The notes beneath the pieces were generated by a model. It ran no database searches. It worked only from the letters and a program-made list of their open reading frames with translations, and was not told the origin of the DNA. 64,000 nt of DNA from Hetaerina americana (lineage: Eukaryota > Arthropoda > Insecta > Odonata > Calopterygidae): contig JAKTNV010000005.1 of NCBI GenBank assembly GCA_022747635.1, forward strand, positions 38,963,738 to 39,027,737, written 5' to 3'. Both the position numbers and the translations under genes were made by a program. Positions 10,996-23,842 of the stretch are shown here, one piece after another (position 1 is the stretch's first letter; the number at the start of each line of letters is the position of its first letter).

Positions 10996-11178
10996 GAATA
11001 ACTGATCGAAGCACTTTTCCACTTGATAAAGGTTTTTATTTTACGACCGGGTTTCGATGTATTGCAACATAATCAGGTGCCTGATGATGCTGTCAGACTT
11101 GATGATGATGTAACACATCGAAACCCGGTCGTAAAATAAAAATTGTATCAAGTGGAAGAGTGCTTCAATCAGTTATTC
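10996..11178. repeat. Fold-back element A (long imperfect palindrome)
   Basis: The left arm from 10996 and the right arm ending at 11178 are reverse complements over about 65-70 bp with few mismatches. Both contain the block ACGACCGGGTTTCGATGT or its complement. The centre (about 11065-11110) is imperfect and holds CCTGATGATG. It shares the layout and short motifs CTGATGATG, CGAAACC, GGTCGTAA and TAAAA with the fold-back at 29353-29556, so the two belong to one family. No coding capacity; probably a non-autonomous element or the terminal part of a larger one. Confidence 0.8.
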
Positions 11179-11839
11179 ACAATAATTTGATGTAAATATT
11201 GCGCCAAATTTGTAATTAACAATTCTGGTTGAATAACACCATTTCTAATTAGTGAATGGGATTCAATTTATAGTAAATAAATTGATGTCGTTGTAATTTA
11301 TTTTATTAATAAATCTTACGATGTTCATCGGAACAATTTTTTTCCATTGGTATTTTTAAAAACCCTTTGCCCTGTTTTGAATTAAATAAACGTTGAAATC
11401 AACCGAAATAGCAGTTCGTCTTCGAGTAAATAAATGCTTAGCATCGGATTTTTAAAAATAGGGAGCAGCTTTCTCATAAAACGTGAATAATTTAGCCAGA
11501 AATACAATCTTTAATAAAATAATAATAAAACGAAATCAAATTACTAAATCAAGGATGTCATAATTTTTTAATAAGAACATCGTTAACCTTGCTTGTTTTA
11601 GTAAACTCAGCAGTAAAAATGCAATTTCACAGTTACTTTCTCATTTATTTAATTTGTAAATATATTAACAGGAAACCTGAGACATTTTATGAAGTAAGTA
11701 ACCCTTTTTATCCAAAATTATTTCAAGAAATTTTGCTCATTTTATTGTTTCTGACAATTACCTTCCTCTTATACATTATACTTGCTAATGACGTAAAAAA
11801 ATTCACAATTTCTATAGCAATTGATGAAGGGTAAAAATG
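11179..11839. other. Unassigned AT-rich DNA
   Basis: An 81-codon plus-strand frame at 11589-11834 encodes a hydrophobic Leu/Ile-rich stretch, but this follows from AT-rich codons; no family is recognised and I do not call it a gene. Confidence 0.5.
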
Positions 11840-11894
11840 ATTTAAGGCTGGTCCACTGCAAGTGATTTGGACTTGCAGTGGACCAGCCTTAAAT
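11840..11894. repeat. Perfect 24-bp hairpin flanked by TTAA
   Basis: Bases 11840-11863 are the exact reverse complement of 11871-11894, with a 7-nt loop. The arms contain GGCTGGTCCACTGCAAGT. TTAA occurs at 11842-11845 and 11889-11892, so a 43-bp core lies between two TTAA sites, as in piggyBac-type target duplications; the TTAAs are, however, also part of the palindrome itself. It may be a minimal MITE remnant or a hairpin precursor. Confidence 0.75.
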
Positions 11895-14800
11895 CTTACT
11901 TGGATATAGAAAATGTGGACTGCCCTGCCAAGCATATATAAGCACAAAATAAATTCAACGCATTTTTAAGATCAAGGAAGAAGATTTTTTTAGTTTGTTA
12001 AATAGCTGTGGTATATTTTACTTTTTCTGTCTTATTTTTATAATTTGGGAAAAGGTTAAAAGTTATGCAAGGCAGGTGTAATATTTGTCCTCCCGGTCAA
12101 TCTAACTTGGTTTTTATAGCTGAACTGAATCGGTTAATGTTCAATGGTTTTACGTTTGTATCAAGCCATACATATTTTGAAGCCATTAAGTTGAGTTGAA
12201 ACATTTAAGACCACTCTTTAATGATTAATTTTTCCTTGAATGATGTTATAATCTTTTAAATTCGGAATTTTTAGTTTTATTAATTGACAATAAATTTTAT
12301 TTTAAATTGTGAATATGGTTCTATAAAAATAGACAATAATATGATTTTCAATTCGCGATTCGGGAGAGAGACCTTTCATTTTATGTAGAGAGTAAACTGA
12401 AAAAATGTCATTATTAGATTCAAAAAGAATTTTATGCAATATCATAAGGTTTATTTGTTTCTTCAGCTTTTAACGGCACAAAAATGATCCCAGTGGTGAT
12501 ATAATGAAAAAAGTTTTAATCTTACCGTTGCCTTGGTAAATATTTTCACGTGGAGTATGCAAGATCATTAATATAATCCAAAGATATTTTCCTTCAAATT
12601 TAGCTCAAAGTAGATATAACTACTCAGACCTGATATCTATAATGTCAGAGTCACAATAAAAATAAAAAAATTGATAAATCGCCCAAGTTTTAGATGAATA
12701 TGTTATTATATTCAACGAGGTAGCTTCTATGTGAATATTCATTAAACTTAATGTAAGTTATGTTTCCAGTGTGAGACATTTTTCATCACATGAGAAAAAA
12801 TCAATTGAAATGTACCTTTGTCACGCTATTCAGTAATCAACAAGGCTGTTCAGATATTTGGCATGAAGAATTTCATACGTGTACCCTCTACATAAATTTG
12901 CCTTTTGCAGTTTTTCATTGCATTTGACTCGTTATTTAACACACGTCTTAATGACACACTCATGGTAAAATTTTCAGAAGGTATTTTCAAACTTAAGGAT
13001 ATACCAATAGCCAAAAATTAAAGAATAGGAGATGTTTATGGTAAATATTGTATGTTATAAATAACCAGGCATAGCGGATTAAAATTTGGGCGAGTATGAT
13101 CCTTATCGATGTATAATTTTCTTTGCCAACAAACGGAAATGAATTTTTAGTGCTAGTAAGTAAAAGACTTTGAATTTTATGTGTATACTGGGCAAAATAT
13201 ATATTTTCATTATTTTTTCGACTTATACTTAAAATAATGTGGGAGATTTAGGATGATAACGAATGTCGAAGATTCTCAAGCGGTATAATATTGTATTCGA
13301 ACATACCGCGCGCCGATTCCACCATTGGTCTCCTAACGTATTCTATATTTAATAAAGTGAGGGGTAATAAATTCTTCTTTACATTAAGACGTCATAGAAA
13401 AAATATAGCTCTTACGAGTGACTTTTTAGCATTCCATGTGAAATTTGCTATCTCAAATTCTGGCAAAATAAATATTGTCTACTAATTAATAACGTAACAT
13501 TTCATAAAAAGCCCTTATTTAAAATCTGCCATGTTTTACTATGACGATAAATATGCTTTAAAGTGTCTTTCGTGCGTAAGGATTGTTTAGAATGAGAGTG
13601 TGAAGTGAGGAATTGGAGAATTGTACGTTGTGCGAGTGAGTCACTGCAGTGAATTAGAAAAAGAACCTAAGGTATTACTTATTGTGATAACAATGAATTT
13701 ATGATGCTTTTAATTTCCTTCACAATTCTGTTAAACTTAAATCTTATCGAGGAATGGAGCCTTTTCCAAACAATGTCTAAATGCCGCATTTTATTCTATC
13801 CCATGTTATTAGTTATTTCAAATCCCGTTTAAACCTCGCCGGTTATTTGATCTTAAATATAGAAATAATAGTGTGCTAAAATAATTCGGTAGTTTTGCAC
13901 ACATTCAGAAGCAATAGGTGCAAGTGGACTGTTATCAGCTATTGCCTAGCTTTTTTTAAAAGTTTTTTTCCTCAATTTTTTATAAAAGTTATTTTAAATT
14001 TAAAATAAAAGTCGACCCAAAAATGGCAGTAATGGTACATTTTTCAAAACGCTTCATAAATTTTCTTGAACGTTCGAAATCCTCATGTAAATAACTCCGG
14101 GACTTTGAAAAATTCATGAATTATCCATTGGCCATGAACCTTTGCCGCCCGCGTTACTCGGCAGTAAAATGAGAAAGCCATTTTCTTGGTTTAGAGTTTT
14201 TTGCGCAAGACACCTCATTTTTTAAAAATCTTTTAGCATATGTATTCTCACGCTGCCTAGACATTGCGGCTCCACAATTTCGTATCTTGGATAAACGCCC
14301 TAAGGGAAGGTGAAAGGAAGGAGCTGTCGAGTTTAAAGAGCTTGAGGTAAGCGGAGGAAAATGAAAAAGTTCAGACTATGGTGTTTGTCGAAAGAATGTC
14401 CAGGTGATAATTTGATGTACGAGATGTTGCAAAATAACTAAAAAGGTTTTGATTTTAATTCTCCTCTTGGTGTATTAGGTAAAATACCGATGAGCAAATT
14501 TTCATTTTCTAAAGTTTAAAAAATTATATTTCTAGCCTCAGATGGGAGATTTATAAAGGTTCCAAGCAGTGTTATTTTTGAAAAACGTGTGCGGGCCTAC
14601 TCCTAAGTAGGGAAACGGCGAAACGATAGTAAGAGAGATCTTCTACTCGAACACATAAATATTATAATCCACCTGACATGGCAGGGAAAATTTTCAGAAA
14701 AACGTGATTTTAACATACATATTAGGGATAAATATTGATTTAAATAGAGTTCAACTTTTCGATGTCAAGCAGAATAGAGTACAAGTTATAGCGATGACCT

Positions 14801-16199
14801 TTATCTTAAATTCTGTCTTGCACATAGATTATCCGGAGAGCATTCATTCTTTCTTCATAAAAATAGAGATGAACAATAAATGTAACAAAGTGGATATTTC
14901 TCACTGAACATTAAAGCAGACGAAATTGGAGAAATAAGGGAAATAATGATATGACTTTTACGGGCTGCCAGACTGCTAGCTGTGACGTTTTGGAGAGCCT
15001 TCGATTTTGTGGAAATAAATTCAAAAACTGTCTTATACATTAGCAGCAATAAAGGAAAGAAAACTGATTTATAAACAGGCATCATGGAATTCTATATTTG
15101 AATTTTTATTCATAAGATGTATCACATTAATAATTGGCGGCACCAGAGGGGACGATTGCGAAATGATGAAGGCGTTCACCAATAATATGAGTTTCATTTT
15201 ACATGGCATGAAGTAAGGTGAGCTCTCATTCCTCTTGGATGCTTAATAGGAACTACAGGTGGACATCTTCCGGATATGGGCTGCCGCCTAATTAATAGGT
15301 GAATTCCAATTATTGTTTATTTAGGGCGAGGATAACTAGAACCTACTCTCAAATATATTCATAGGTTCATCAGCAACTAACGCACCTACAAACTAGAGCT
15401 AATTCGTAATTGTTGACCGTTTATTGACTTTTCGAGATAAGCATGATACTAAGTCCGAGAAAATCAGCCATATATCGAAATTAATTTTATGTAGATTCCG
15501 CCGCTCAATTTTCCGAAACGGTAAATTCCGTTAGGATAAACATCAATAATATTCTCTGCTCTTTTTTAAACCTTAGCTTAATATAATTTCGTGTGGGGGT
15601 TTTTTACTGACGAAAATATAAGTCATGTAACTTTTGGTAGCCCAGAAGATCTGGAAAATGCTCGGAGAATCTTCTGTTTTGTATTGATATCTTTATAAAA
15701 ATCAGTAAAAAGTAATATTCTGATATTTAATCCGATTCGTAATCACTTAGGAATGTGGCATCTTAGTGGGTCACTTAAATGAAGATCAGACTAGGTTCCA
15801 AGTAACTCTGGACAACCAAATTCTCCAAGTTTACTGATTTTTTAGGCACCAGATCTTTCTGGGAAACCACAAAACGAAAAGAGCTTGCCATCGCCATTGA
15901 TGTGCAAATGTCTCATTCCGTATTGATTATTAGTTCGGGTTCAACTTCGTCCAAAACCAATCGTCGGACGTTGTAATATATTTTGAAGTGAAATTCAGTG
16001 CATACCAAAATGCATATACGTAGATCATTGAGTTGCCAGGTTTCATCTCATAACCCTTTTATTCCATATCTATTTTTTATTATCAAATTTAGCTCCTCGA
16101 TGAATAAAATCGAAGATGAGAAGACCGAAAACTTACTATAATTTTTATTGGCTTGGAAAAATTATGGGCTAAATTGATTTTGCGGTAGTTCTGTCGCAA
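11895..16199. other. Unassigned AT-rich DNA
   Basis: More than 4 kb of AT-rich sequence with only short frames (up to about 76 codons). No repeat family, RNA gene or protein match was recognised by eye. Confidence 0.6.
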
Positions 16200-16720
16200 A
16201 AAAAGAGATAGAAATTATCGTCGAGAGAAGAATGAAAGAGATGGAGAGGGGTGACTGAAAGGGCAAAAGGGAGGGATATATATATTAGAAGGGGAGGAAG
16301 AAAGATTTTTGGGAAGGGTTGGATATCGAGCGGAGTTGTATAAAGGAAGGCAAAGAATCCGCCCAGGCGGTGAAGGGGGTTCAGGTGGCCTGGATGTTAT
16401 AGAGGAGATGAAAGGATCATCCTCGATAAGGTGAGCAGGACGAGGAGGGTGACGAAGGGAGGAGGTGGAGCATAAGACGGAAGGGTGAAGGGGGAGGGGA
16501 CGTCAGAGCGCATATGGGGTCGGTAGGGGCGACGGGGGCCTTATCTTGCCCCTCCCACCCTCACCATAACCCCCACCTTTACCACCCTCACACACTCTCT
16601 CTCGCTCCCTTGCCGACTTGAGGTAAAGGGAGTGAAGGAGAGTGTCGAGCGAAAGAGGCGATGCGGGGTTTTGTCGTGGAGGTTTGTGGGTTAGCAGAAG
16701 CCTAACCGCAAAAAGAAAGC
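16200..16720 (+). repeat. Purine-rich (A/G) block with a short C/T switch
   Basis: The plus strand is strongly A/G-rich (runs such as GAAAGAGATGGAGAGGGG) from about 16200 to 16530, switches to C/T-rich from about 16545 to 16615, and returns to purine-rich. There is no clear repeat unit and no gene. Such blocks recur at 21.2-21.95, 23.1-23.85 and 35.4-36.57 kb. Confidence 0.5.
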
Positions 16721-17544
16721 CTCACCGGGTACATGATCAAGGGGAGAATATCTCAGCCCTACCGCTTACCCATAATCTGCTGGCCTCGTAAGTAAGGAAG
16801 CGGTGAGACTAATTGTAAGTGGTCGAGTGGTGAGGAACAAAGGGACTGAGCTCGAAACACGTCACTTTTTCAATGCACGTCACTTAAATGCCACTGCTAA
16901 AAAGGTCAAAAATTTGCGCTGGTTGTCACTTTTTCTTCTTTTATTACCAGTTATATGCGCTGTAGAAATACCTTGTTTTCTATCAATGTTGACTGCAAGC
17001 ATCTGAACGTAATTATTGTTACCATTTGTCTCCTTTATTTTGTGCGTATTAAGTCACTCCGGTAGCCAGGATTGACAGACCGTGAGAATTTCTGTAGATT
17101 GGGCCATCTCCAGACGTCCCGCGGCGGATTTGAAGAGTCCCATTGCCTGTTTTCCGCTCAATGGCCAGATTACGTATCCGGTGGCCGCTGATTTGGGCTT
17201 TCTCGGATTTCCTTGACAAAGATTTCTTTTTCGTTCGCAATCGCTGTCACATTTAGTCACGCATTCTCTCTAACAAATTGAGTTGGAATGCTTTGTTTTA
17301 TGAAAATAAATAGCAAACTCCGATGCTAACGATATGCCCACAAATTCGGAGTTCTCAGATTAGATATATTTCAGACGCAGCCTTTCTCACAGTCAGACAT
17401 GTAGTTTCTAAATTAAGTAATGTGAACTCATTGCATCAGGGAAATATATTTTCATTATCCATTAAGTAATTTCAAGCGTTTTTGCGTTTTTTTGGGTATT
17501 TGGCTATCAACGAGAGATGGGCTATCAAGCGACGTCTTCTTCGA
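16721..17544. other. Unassigned sequence with a GC-richer patch
   Basis: About 17045-17265 is richer in G/C than its surroundings and is open in two minus-strand frames (63 and 68 codons), neither of which is recognisable. It could be a decayed repeat or part of an unrecognised exon; I cannot decide. Nothing else is seen. Confidence 0.4.
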
Positions 17545-17865
17545 TTCGACATAAGTAAAAATACCTTGGGCTGAATTGAAGACTTTTTTGATGGTCGCGT
17601 ACAAAGGGTAGTCTTAAAATTTGTAAGTCCTATGCAATAAAAGTCATTTCACGTGTTCCCCAGGGAGAGGTTACCGGACCTCTTTTATTCCTTCTTTACG
17701 TTTACGACGGTAACTACTTGGTTGATGTAAGATGTACTTATTTGCCTACGACGCAGTGGTTTCCAGAGATATCCATAGCTCTGAGGATAAAATAGTAGCT
17801 TTAGCAAATGACGTTAATGCAATACAACATTGGTGAGTAATGAGATTTGAACTTGAAAAAGTGTA
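17545..17865 (+). pseudogene. Decayed LINE reverse transcriptase fragment (palm domain)
   Basis: Across shifting frames the plus strand reads WIEDFFDGRVQRVV, then VFPRE/VPQGEVTGPLLFLLY (normally VPQGSVLGPLLFLLYIND), then LFAYDAVVSRDIHSSEDK followed by ALANDVNAIQHW. These are successive motifs of a non-LTR reverse transcriptase of the same general type as the 4846-6935 element. The catalytic FADD box is changed to FAYD, there are several frameshifts, and an in-frame stop follows the HW residues. Neither end is defined. This is an old, dead fragment. Confidence 0.8.
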
Positions 17866-20800
17866 CTCTTGACGACTTTTTTGTGTGCGTACTTGAATAG
17901 TACACTGTGAGCCGTCTCTAGGGTGTTTGACAGGGGTTGAATACACACCAGAGTAATTATGCGTCATCGTTCGTGGGAAAAATTACATCTTAAATCTTAT
18001 TGTTCAACATATAATCTCTCTTTAATTTTATTGACATGATCTTGACTACCATGCATAGTACGATGGGCAGAATAACACATTTTAAATATCATAACTAAGA
18101 AGACATTCTTCCGAATTAATTAGGAGATTTAATCAGTAATTTCACTTTCGCTCCGTAAGTGATTCCCAAACTAGTCCCTTTAATAATTTTTTTCGCTACT
18201 CAGTTGGCCATAACAACGTTCTACAAATCCAGTTCCGCTACACGGCGCGTGATCTAATTCGGCAATGAGTTCAACTTAGTGGGGATGGCATGTACTAAAT
18301 ACGTGGCAGCCGTTTTCAGCATCAGAATGTTTTATGAAGAATGTTGATTGCAGGTTATTTTAATTTTCATACTTCAGATGGAAACATGCCCGTGAAGATT
18401 CAAATCTTCTAGGTTTACAAATAGTGGAAGAAAGGCACTCGTGCCTTTTCCAAAACCAACCGCGACAGTCGTAGTTCCAAAGCAGAAAGCAGATCGATAG
18501 TCTGCCTTGAGCATTCGATGGTTTTTGTTGGACTGTATACTTGCAGAATAGTTTAATTATGCATAATTGTCTATTTTAGATCATCAATATTTCATTCACC
18601 AGTCAATACATACATGCTTTTGCTATATGATGTCTGAAAAACTGTTCGTGACTAGGGTAAACTAGTCAGGCTAGGCTATTTATTATTGATTTCCGTTGTC
18701 ACATGATTTTAATTTCAATTAGGGCAGTTCGTATTTCATTACCGGAACATGAAAGGCATCGAGTATTCCGGAACGCAATAAAGAAGCAAAACAAAGGGGT
18801 ACTAGAAAAACAATTGATTTAGGGATATTGATGATTCATATTTATTTGTAACATATTTTTTAAGATTGAGAAATTGCAGATGAATAAATTTGAAGATATA
18901 ATACTCTTCAACAATATTTCCTCCATTCAAGTGATGGTAAACTGCTCACTCTGGCCATTATTTTTAGTTGTTCAAATTAAATTCGACGGAGGTGGGAGAA
19001 TTGCTTTCCTCTGCAGCAGTTTCCTCCTATCAAATTTGCCTCATTCCCGGAATCATCTGTTTCGTCAAAATTTCGGGAGAAGGCTGAGTTGGTTGAATAA
19101 AGAATGTCACGAGGCGATGCTCTTATTTCTGATTAAGTGCTTTTGATTGCTGATTTTCCCTCTTGTTCTCCCGATTCCGGATTTTGTTCACATTTAAAAG
19201 GACAAAGACTCTACGGCAGAAAGCTTTTCTAGAGCAGACAGCTTTTAAAGGATAAACTTTTTTCGACAAATATTTTTATTTTTTCAATTTGTACTCATCT
19301 TTCGTTCTATCGTAAATGCTATGCACCAAATAGGGTATCATACGTACTTCATGCGAACATGCAGCATAATTTTGCAGTGATACAAGAATTTAAAGAGGAA
19401 AAAGTATTACTTTGTAACGGTTTTTATGTCATTACTCTTTATTTCGGAAATATTCAATCACCACAGCAGTAGTTTTTATAGCCCCATCCGAAACTTTTTG
19501 AAAGATTTTTCTCGATCCCTATTCGTTCCTTTTTTCAAAAATATATGACCCGCACATCTCTTTGTTATAGATAAAAGGATAAATGTTTTGTTCACCCCGG
19601 AAGTAGCGAAGGGAAGGCATATGTATCTCAGCGTGGATTTCTCCATCGCTTGCCCCCTCTTTCCGTTCTAGTTGTAATTAATTAAGTCCATAATTCGTAG
19701 CGCTTCCTCCCTTCACCTCCCCAAAATTCTCTTTCTCATTTTCCCTTCAGAAATGACCCCGAGAATTCCTCTTGCATCACTTTGCCGTTGGTTCAGAAAG
19801 CAGAAGATGTTTTCGCGAATAGAAAAGGAGCAACCGTTCGCTTGACTAGTCTCATTCTTTTCGTGGCTCGCCTCCGTTTTGCCGTCTCGAGAGTCATGTT
19901 TAGTGCGATAAAGGAAGCTTTTTCTCAGCCATTGAAATAAAAGTGAAGCTGGCTTCCAGGATTTCTCTCGGGGGAAAACGTGAGGAAGCATGTTATTTTT
20001 TTGGGGCATATTTCAGACCAAGATTCTCAACACTCTGTTTTATTATGCTTATTCTTGTTGTGTTTTAAAGGCTAAGTAGGCTGTTTCTTTCTCAACGACG
20101 TTTGGAATCAAATTTATACCCCAGTTAAATTTATAATCTCAAAATATAGACAATTTAATTGTTTGCATAAATTCAGCTGCGACTTTGCAGAATACTTTTT
20201 GAAATTTTAAGTACAACCACTAAGAAAATGTTCATTTTTACGTTTAAGTAAATATTAATCAACTCTAAATATAAACTATTCAATTTCAGCTTTGTATTTA
20301 ACTGTAATATAGTTAAGTGATAATAGTACTAAGGATATATGGGTATAATAAAATAACTAACTGCGTATTCGCTCTTCTCTTTTTTAAACGGTTCCTTGGA
20401 CCTAAGTAGTTCGTTTAAGACTAGTTAAGGCTTAAAGTTTGAAAATAGCTTATTTTTAATTAGGAATCTTTGATGTATTGTAGGATTCATTTCTCGTATT
20501 TTTTCAAAGAAGTCTTATTTCACATTTAATTTAAGTGGATCATTAAAATGTGAGTCTAATATTTTGAAGTTTTAGAAGCCTTAATTTTCAGATCAAATAG
20601 GAATAACAATTTATTTTTTCAATTAATGCTGAATATTTCATGATATGGAAAAGAAGAGAGTAACCAATGAGGAAATGGTTCAGAGCGTGGAAAATAAATC
20701 GTTAATTTTGGTGTATTCTTAAATTAAAAACATAAATTCAGTCCTATCACAGGACTAATGTCAATTTATGTTAATATAATAATAATTCCTGCATTTTAAG

Positions 20801-21239
20801 CGATAGTAATTAGTGATGCCATATATTTCGTATTATATAATCAAATATTAAAATCGTTGTTCATATATTTCCTCTTTGTACGATTTACAGGCTTAGAGAA
20901 TTATTTTAATCTTTAAAGTATTTTGCGGATCATCAATCAGACAAAATGCTGAAACGCTTGTAAATTGCAAAATATTCCACAATGTCCGTATTGTGTAAAA
21001 TTGCAACCGCTAAAAACCTTGAATGAGACACGGTAAATGTTAGATCCACTGAAAAAAATTGAGCTGAAATAGTTTCTTAATTCATTTAAAATATTAATGA
21101 AAAATAATGCAATAATTACGGCACGAAAATGTGAAGAGATGCAAGACGTGGGATCTTCCGTAGGCATATCCCGTGAATTCACAAGTACAAACCCATTAAT
21201 GCGCCACTATTCCGATGCATCCTTATGAAAAAAATAAAG
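17866..21239. other. Unassigned AT-rich DNA
   Basis: Only short chance frames; the longest (about 98 codons on the minus strand at 19713-20009) has no recognisable domain. No repeats or RNA genes recognised. Confidence 0.55.
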
Positions 21240-21960
21240 AAAAGCTATGCAGCGTGTAGGAAGCTGTGGAAGAAATGAGGGAATCTGGGGGTGGAATCGA
21301 AAACAAAAAAAAATAATAATCCATTTTGTAAAGAACCCAGCTTGTCTTCGTTTTTGTTTCGTCCAGAGGCTTGCGAGATGGGAGGAAAGAGGGAGAGAGT
21401 TGAGGTTTGGTCTCTCTGTCACCTTTCACGTGGCACACCCTTCCAGACCTCCTGGAGAGATGGCGGGGTGATAGTAAGGAGACTGCTGATGTGGAGAGCC
21501 CTCGACCGAACAATACGCTGGCGGCAGCGAGCCGCGCATACACACACATACACACTCTTTCATAGAATCTTAAGCTTTCTTCCTTTCAACGGCTGTGTGG
21601 GAGGGTTTTTAAGGATGCCCTCCCACGCCTGCTTGTCTCTTGCTCCACCGACTTTCGCAACCCAAACTCGCCCATTCTTCGGCACCAGCCTTCGCCGTGT
21701 GCCATCTCCTTTCACATCTCCCGCCCGAGCGCCCCCCTATCCTTCTCATCCCCCTCCCACCCCCACGTCTCCACTCATCATTTAGTTTTTCGTCTCCGCC
21801 TATTTCGCCTCCTAGTCTTCACTGAACCGCACCTCCCTTTCCTTTATCTACTATCGTTATGTGCTCTTCCTACTCCGCAAAAGCCCCATTTGGTCTCTTA
21901 TCTCTTATCCACACTCGGCCCTCCCGCATCGCAAGCCTCCTAACGATTTTAATATAATTC
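21240..21960. repeat. GC-richer, C/T-biased block
   Basis: From about 21540 to 21910 the plus strand is strongly C/T-rich with many short runs of C. It keeps a 164-codon plus-strand frame open (21291-21785), whose product is low-complexity (Pro/Ser/Thr-rich tail) with no domain. The left half is less biased. It may be a regulatory or exonic patch, but there is no positive evidence. Confidence 0.4.
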
Positions 21961-23089
21961 GTATTTAGCATAAAAATCGTCCCGCCATGGCCTCACGGGA
22001 CTTTTGCTTTCTTATTGACCTTCGATAACCAGGAATCGTTCCATTCAGCCATGTTTTCCGACCAATATGTTTGCCGTATTAATGAGCCGAGAAGATAAAA
22101 TGTGTCAGGTGTGGAATGCTCCCCGCGTCACTTCGCTCATGTTTCTATTCTCTTGACCTGGAGTAATTCACTGAGTTATTTTGCTCGGTACGTGCGCCGC
22201 TATCTAAATGGTCAGTTCAGTCTTAAGGCCTCATTATAAGGCTAGCCTTATGGCTCTTGGTTTATTTTTCACCAATCAACATTGACATTTTTTACTGATC
22301 TTTTTCAACCTAATTATAAGTGTTAATTTCATTGTTATGTGGTATCTTACAGTTTAAGGTATATTTTTAATGAACGCAGACTAAAAAAGCGTGCATTTTA
22401 AAGCGCGTGTTTAGCTAAATTTCAGTATCTATTGTACTGGACCGGACTATGAGAATTACAGGAATGTCACCTAAGGAAATAACCCTGGTTCTAAACTTAC
22501 ATGCTTGTTCTTATTAATAGTATTTCTTTGAGTTTTCTTCAGTAGAGGCGGAGTTGCCTGGAACCAATGGCTAATATGAAACCGACCATTGTGTACAACT
22601 TTATCAAATGGTGTGACAGCTCTTTTTTTCGTAGAATCCATGATTTTTCAAGTTATGTTAATTCATATCTGTGATCGAAAAGGTCGTCAATATTTTTTAC
22701 CATTTAAAATTATCATTATTCCTTTTAAACAGAAAATATTTTACATATACGTTTTTATCTCTATTTTGAGAAGAAACAAACATAGGGAGGAAGCATTTGA
22801 GGATTAGGTAACCTCTAAATGAAATAGCATGGCATTTAGTCTATGGCGATCAAGAAAGTTGCTACTGCTACTTTATCGATATGCTTGCTTTCTTACGCTA
22901 CGATCCGAAAATGCTGCATAGGGAATATTATAACAAACTTATTTTCATAAAAAAATTATAGCATCAAAATCTTTTATGATAAAGACGCGTGGATGAATGC
23001 CTGCATTTCTTCTCGAAGATGGGAAAACCGAGCGCTTGAAACAAATCGATGCACGATGAATTTTTTCTGAAACAACCAATTTTCTTGCC
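21961..23089. other. Unassigned AT-rich DNA
   Basis: Nothing recognised; the longest frame is 72 codons and lacks any motif. Confidence 0.55.
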
Positions 23090-23091
23090 TC

Positions 23092-23829
23092 ATGTCCTAT
23101 GTTTTATCTCGTAGCCCCTTTTCCACCCCCTTGATTTGTCTCTTTCTGCCGATACTCGGTCATCTTTTACCCCGTAATCTCTTCCTTCCCTATCCTTCTC
23201 CATTCCAGCTTTTCGTTCATCTCTCGGTTTCTTCCTCGGAAAATTCTCAGAAAACTCCCACCCTCGTGGTCGTCGTCCTCTTGAGAATAGTGTCGCTGCT
23301 TGCGAAGAAATTTCATCCCGGGTCTTTGCTTTGCTCCCCTAACCTTTATTCCAGTCATTCACTCGCTCAAATAGATTCGGATACCTCTCACTGGAATTAC
23401 CGAATCAAGACGCCTCTCCTCCTAAGTTTTCAGTGCATTTTCACCGATTTTTCGGCTCCTCGTTTTGACTTTTTGCAAGCTGTTTGGCAGTCAGCTGCTT
23501 TTCCCCCAGGTACTATTGGGCTCAATGATGGCCCAACCGCCGATCGTGCCTTGGAACCGGTACTATTCAGTGCCATCGCAGCATTGAAAATCTTGGATTC
23601 TCGTCACTATTTCTTTCATGCCTTGATTCCCGAAATCGGCCTCGTGGCAACCTATCCCTTCAAAGGATCCCCCCTGGGCGTGGCACCATTATTTTGCCCT
23701 TCTCGCTCTCTCGATCCATGCCACCAACGTCTTCTTCCAAGTTTTCTTTCTTCTCTTCAATATTCCTTTTCGCTTCATCCACTGCTTTTCCTCCACACCT
23801 CTTCTGAATTACCTCTACACCTCTTCTGA
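23092..23829 (+). other. 245-codon open frame in C/T-rich sequence (doubtful gene)
   Basis: This is the longest frame outside the LINEs. It starts at ATG 23092 and is Leu/Ser/Pro/Phe-rich, with hydrophobic stretches near the N-terminus (for example TPLICLFLPILGHLLP) and near residues 60-70. The C/T-rich composition explains both the lack of stops and the residue bias. The less biased middle (residues about 130-205) has no family I recognise. The end of the frame runs into a 22-bp tandem duplication at 23796-23839. I see no splice or promoter evidence; a chance frame is the likelier reading. Confidence 0.15.
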
Positions 23830-23839
23830 ATTACCTCTA
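23796..23839. repeat. 22-bp unit, two tandem copies
   Basis: The unit beginning CACCTCTTCTGAATTACC occurs exactly twice in a row (23796-23817 and 23818-23839), and the first bases of a third copy follow. The duplication is perfect, so it is recent or maintained by slippage. Confidence 0.9.
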
Positions 23840-23842
23840 CAC

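Noticed and set aside
11589..11834. Membrane-protein-like 81-codon frame, possibly mitochondrial insert
   Set aside because: Hydrophobicity follows from AT-rich codons; no match to any mitochondrial protein is apparent.
21291..21785. 164-codon open frame
   Set aside because: Biased composition, a Pro/Ser/Thr-rich tail, no domain, and overlapping frames open on both strands.
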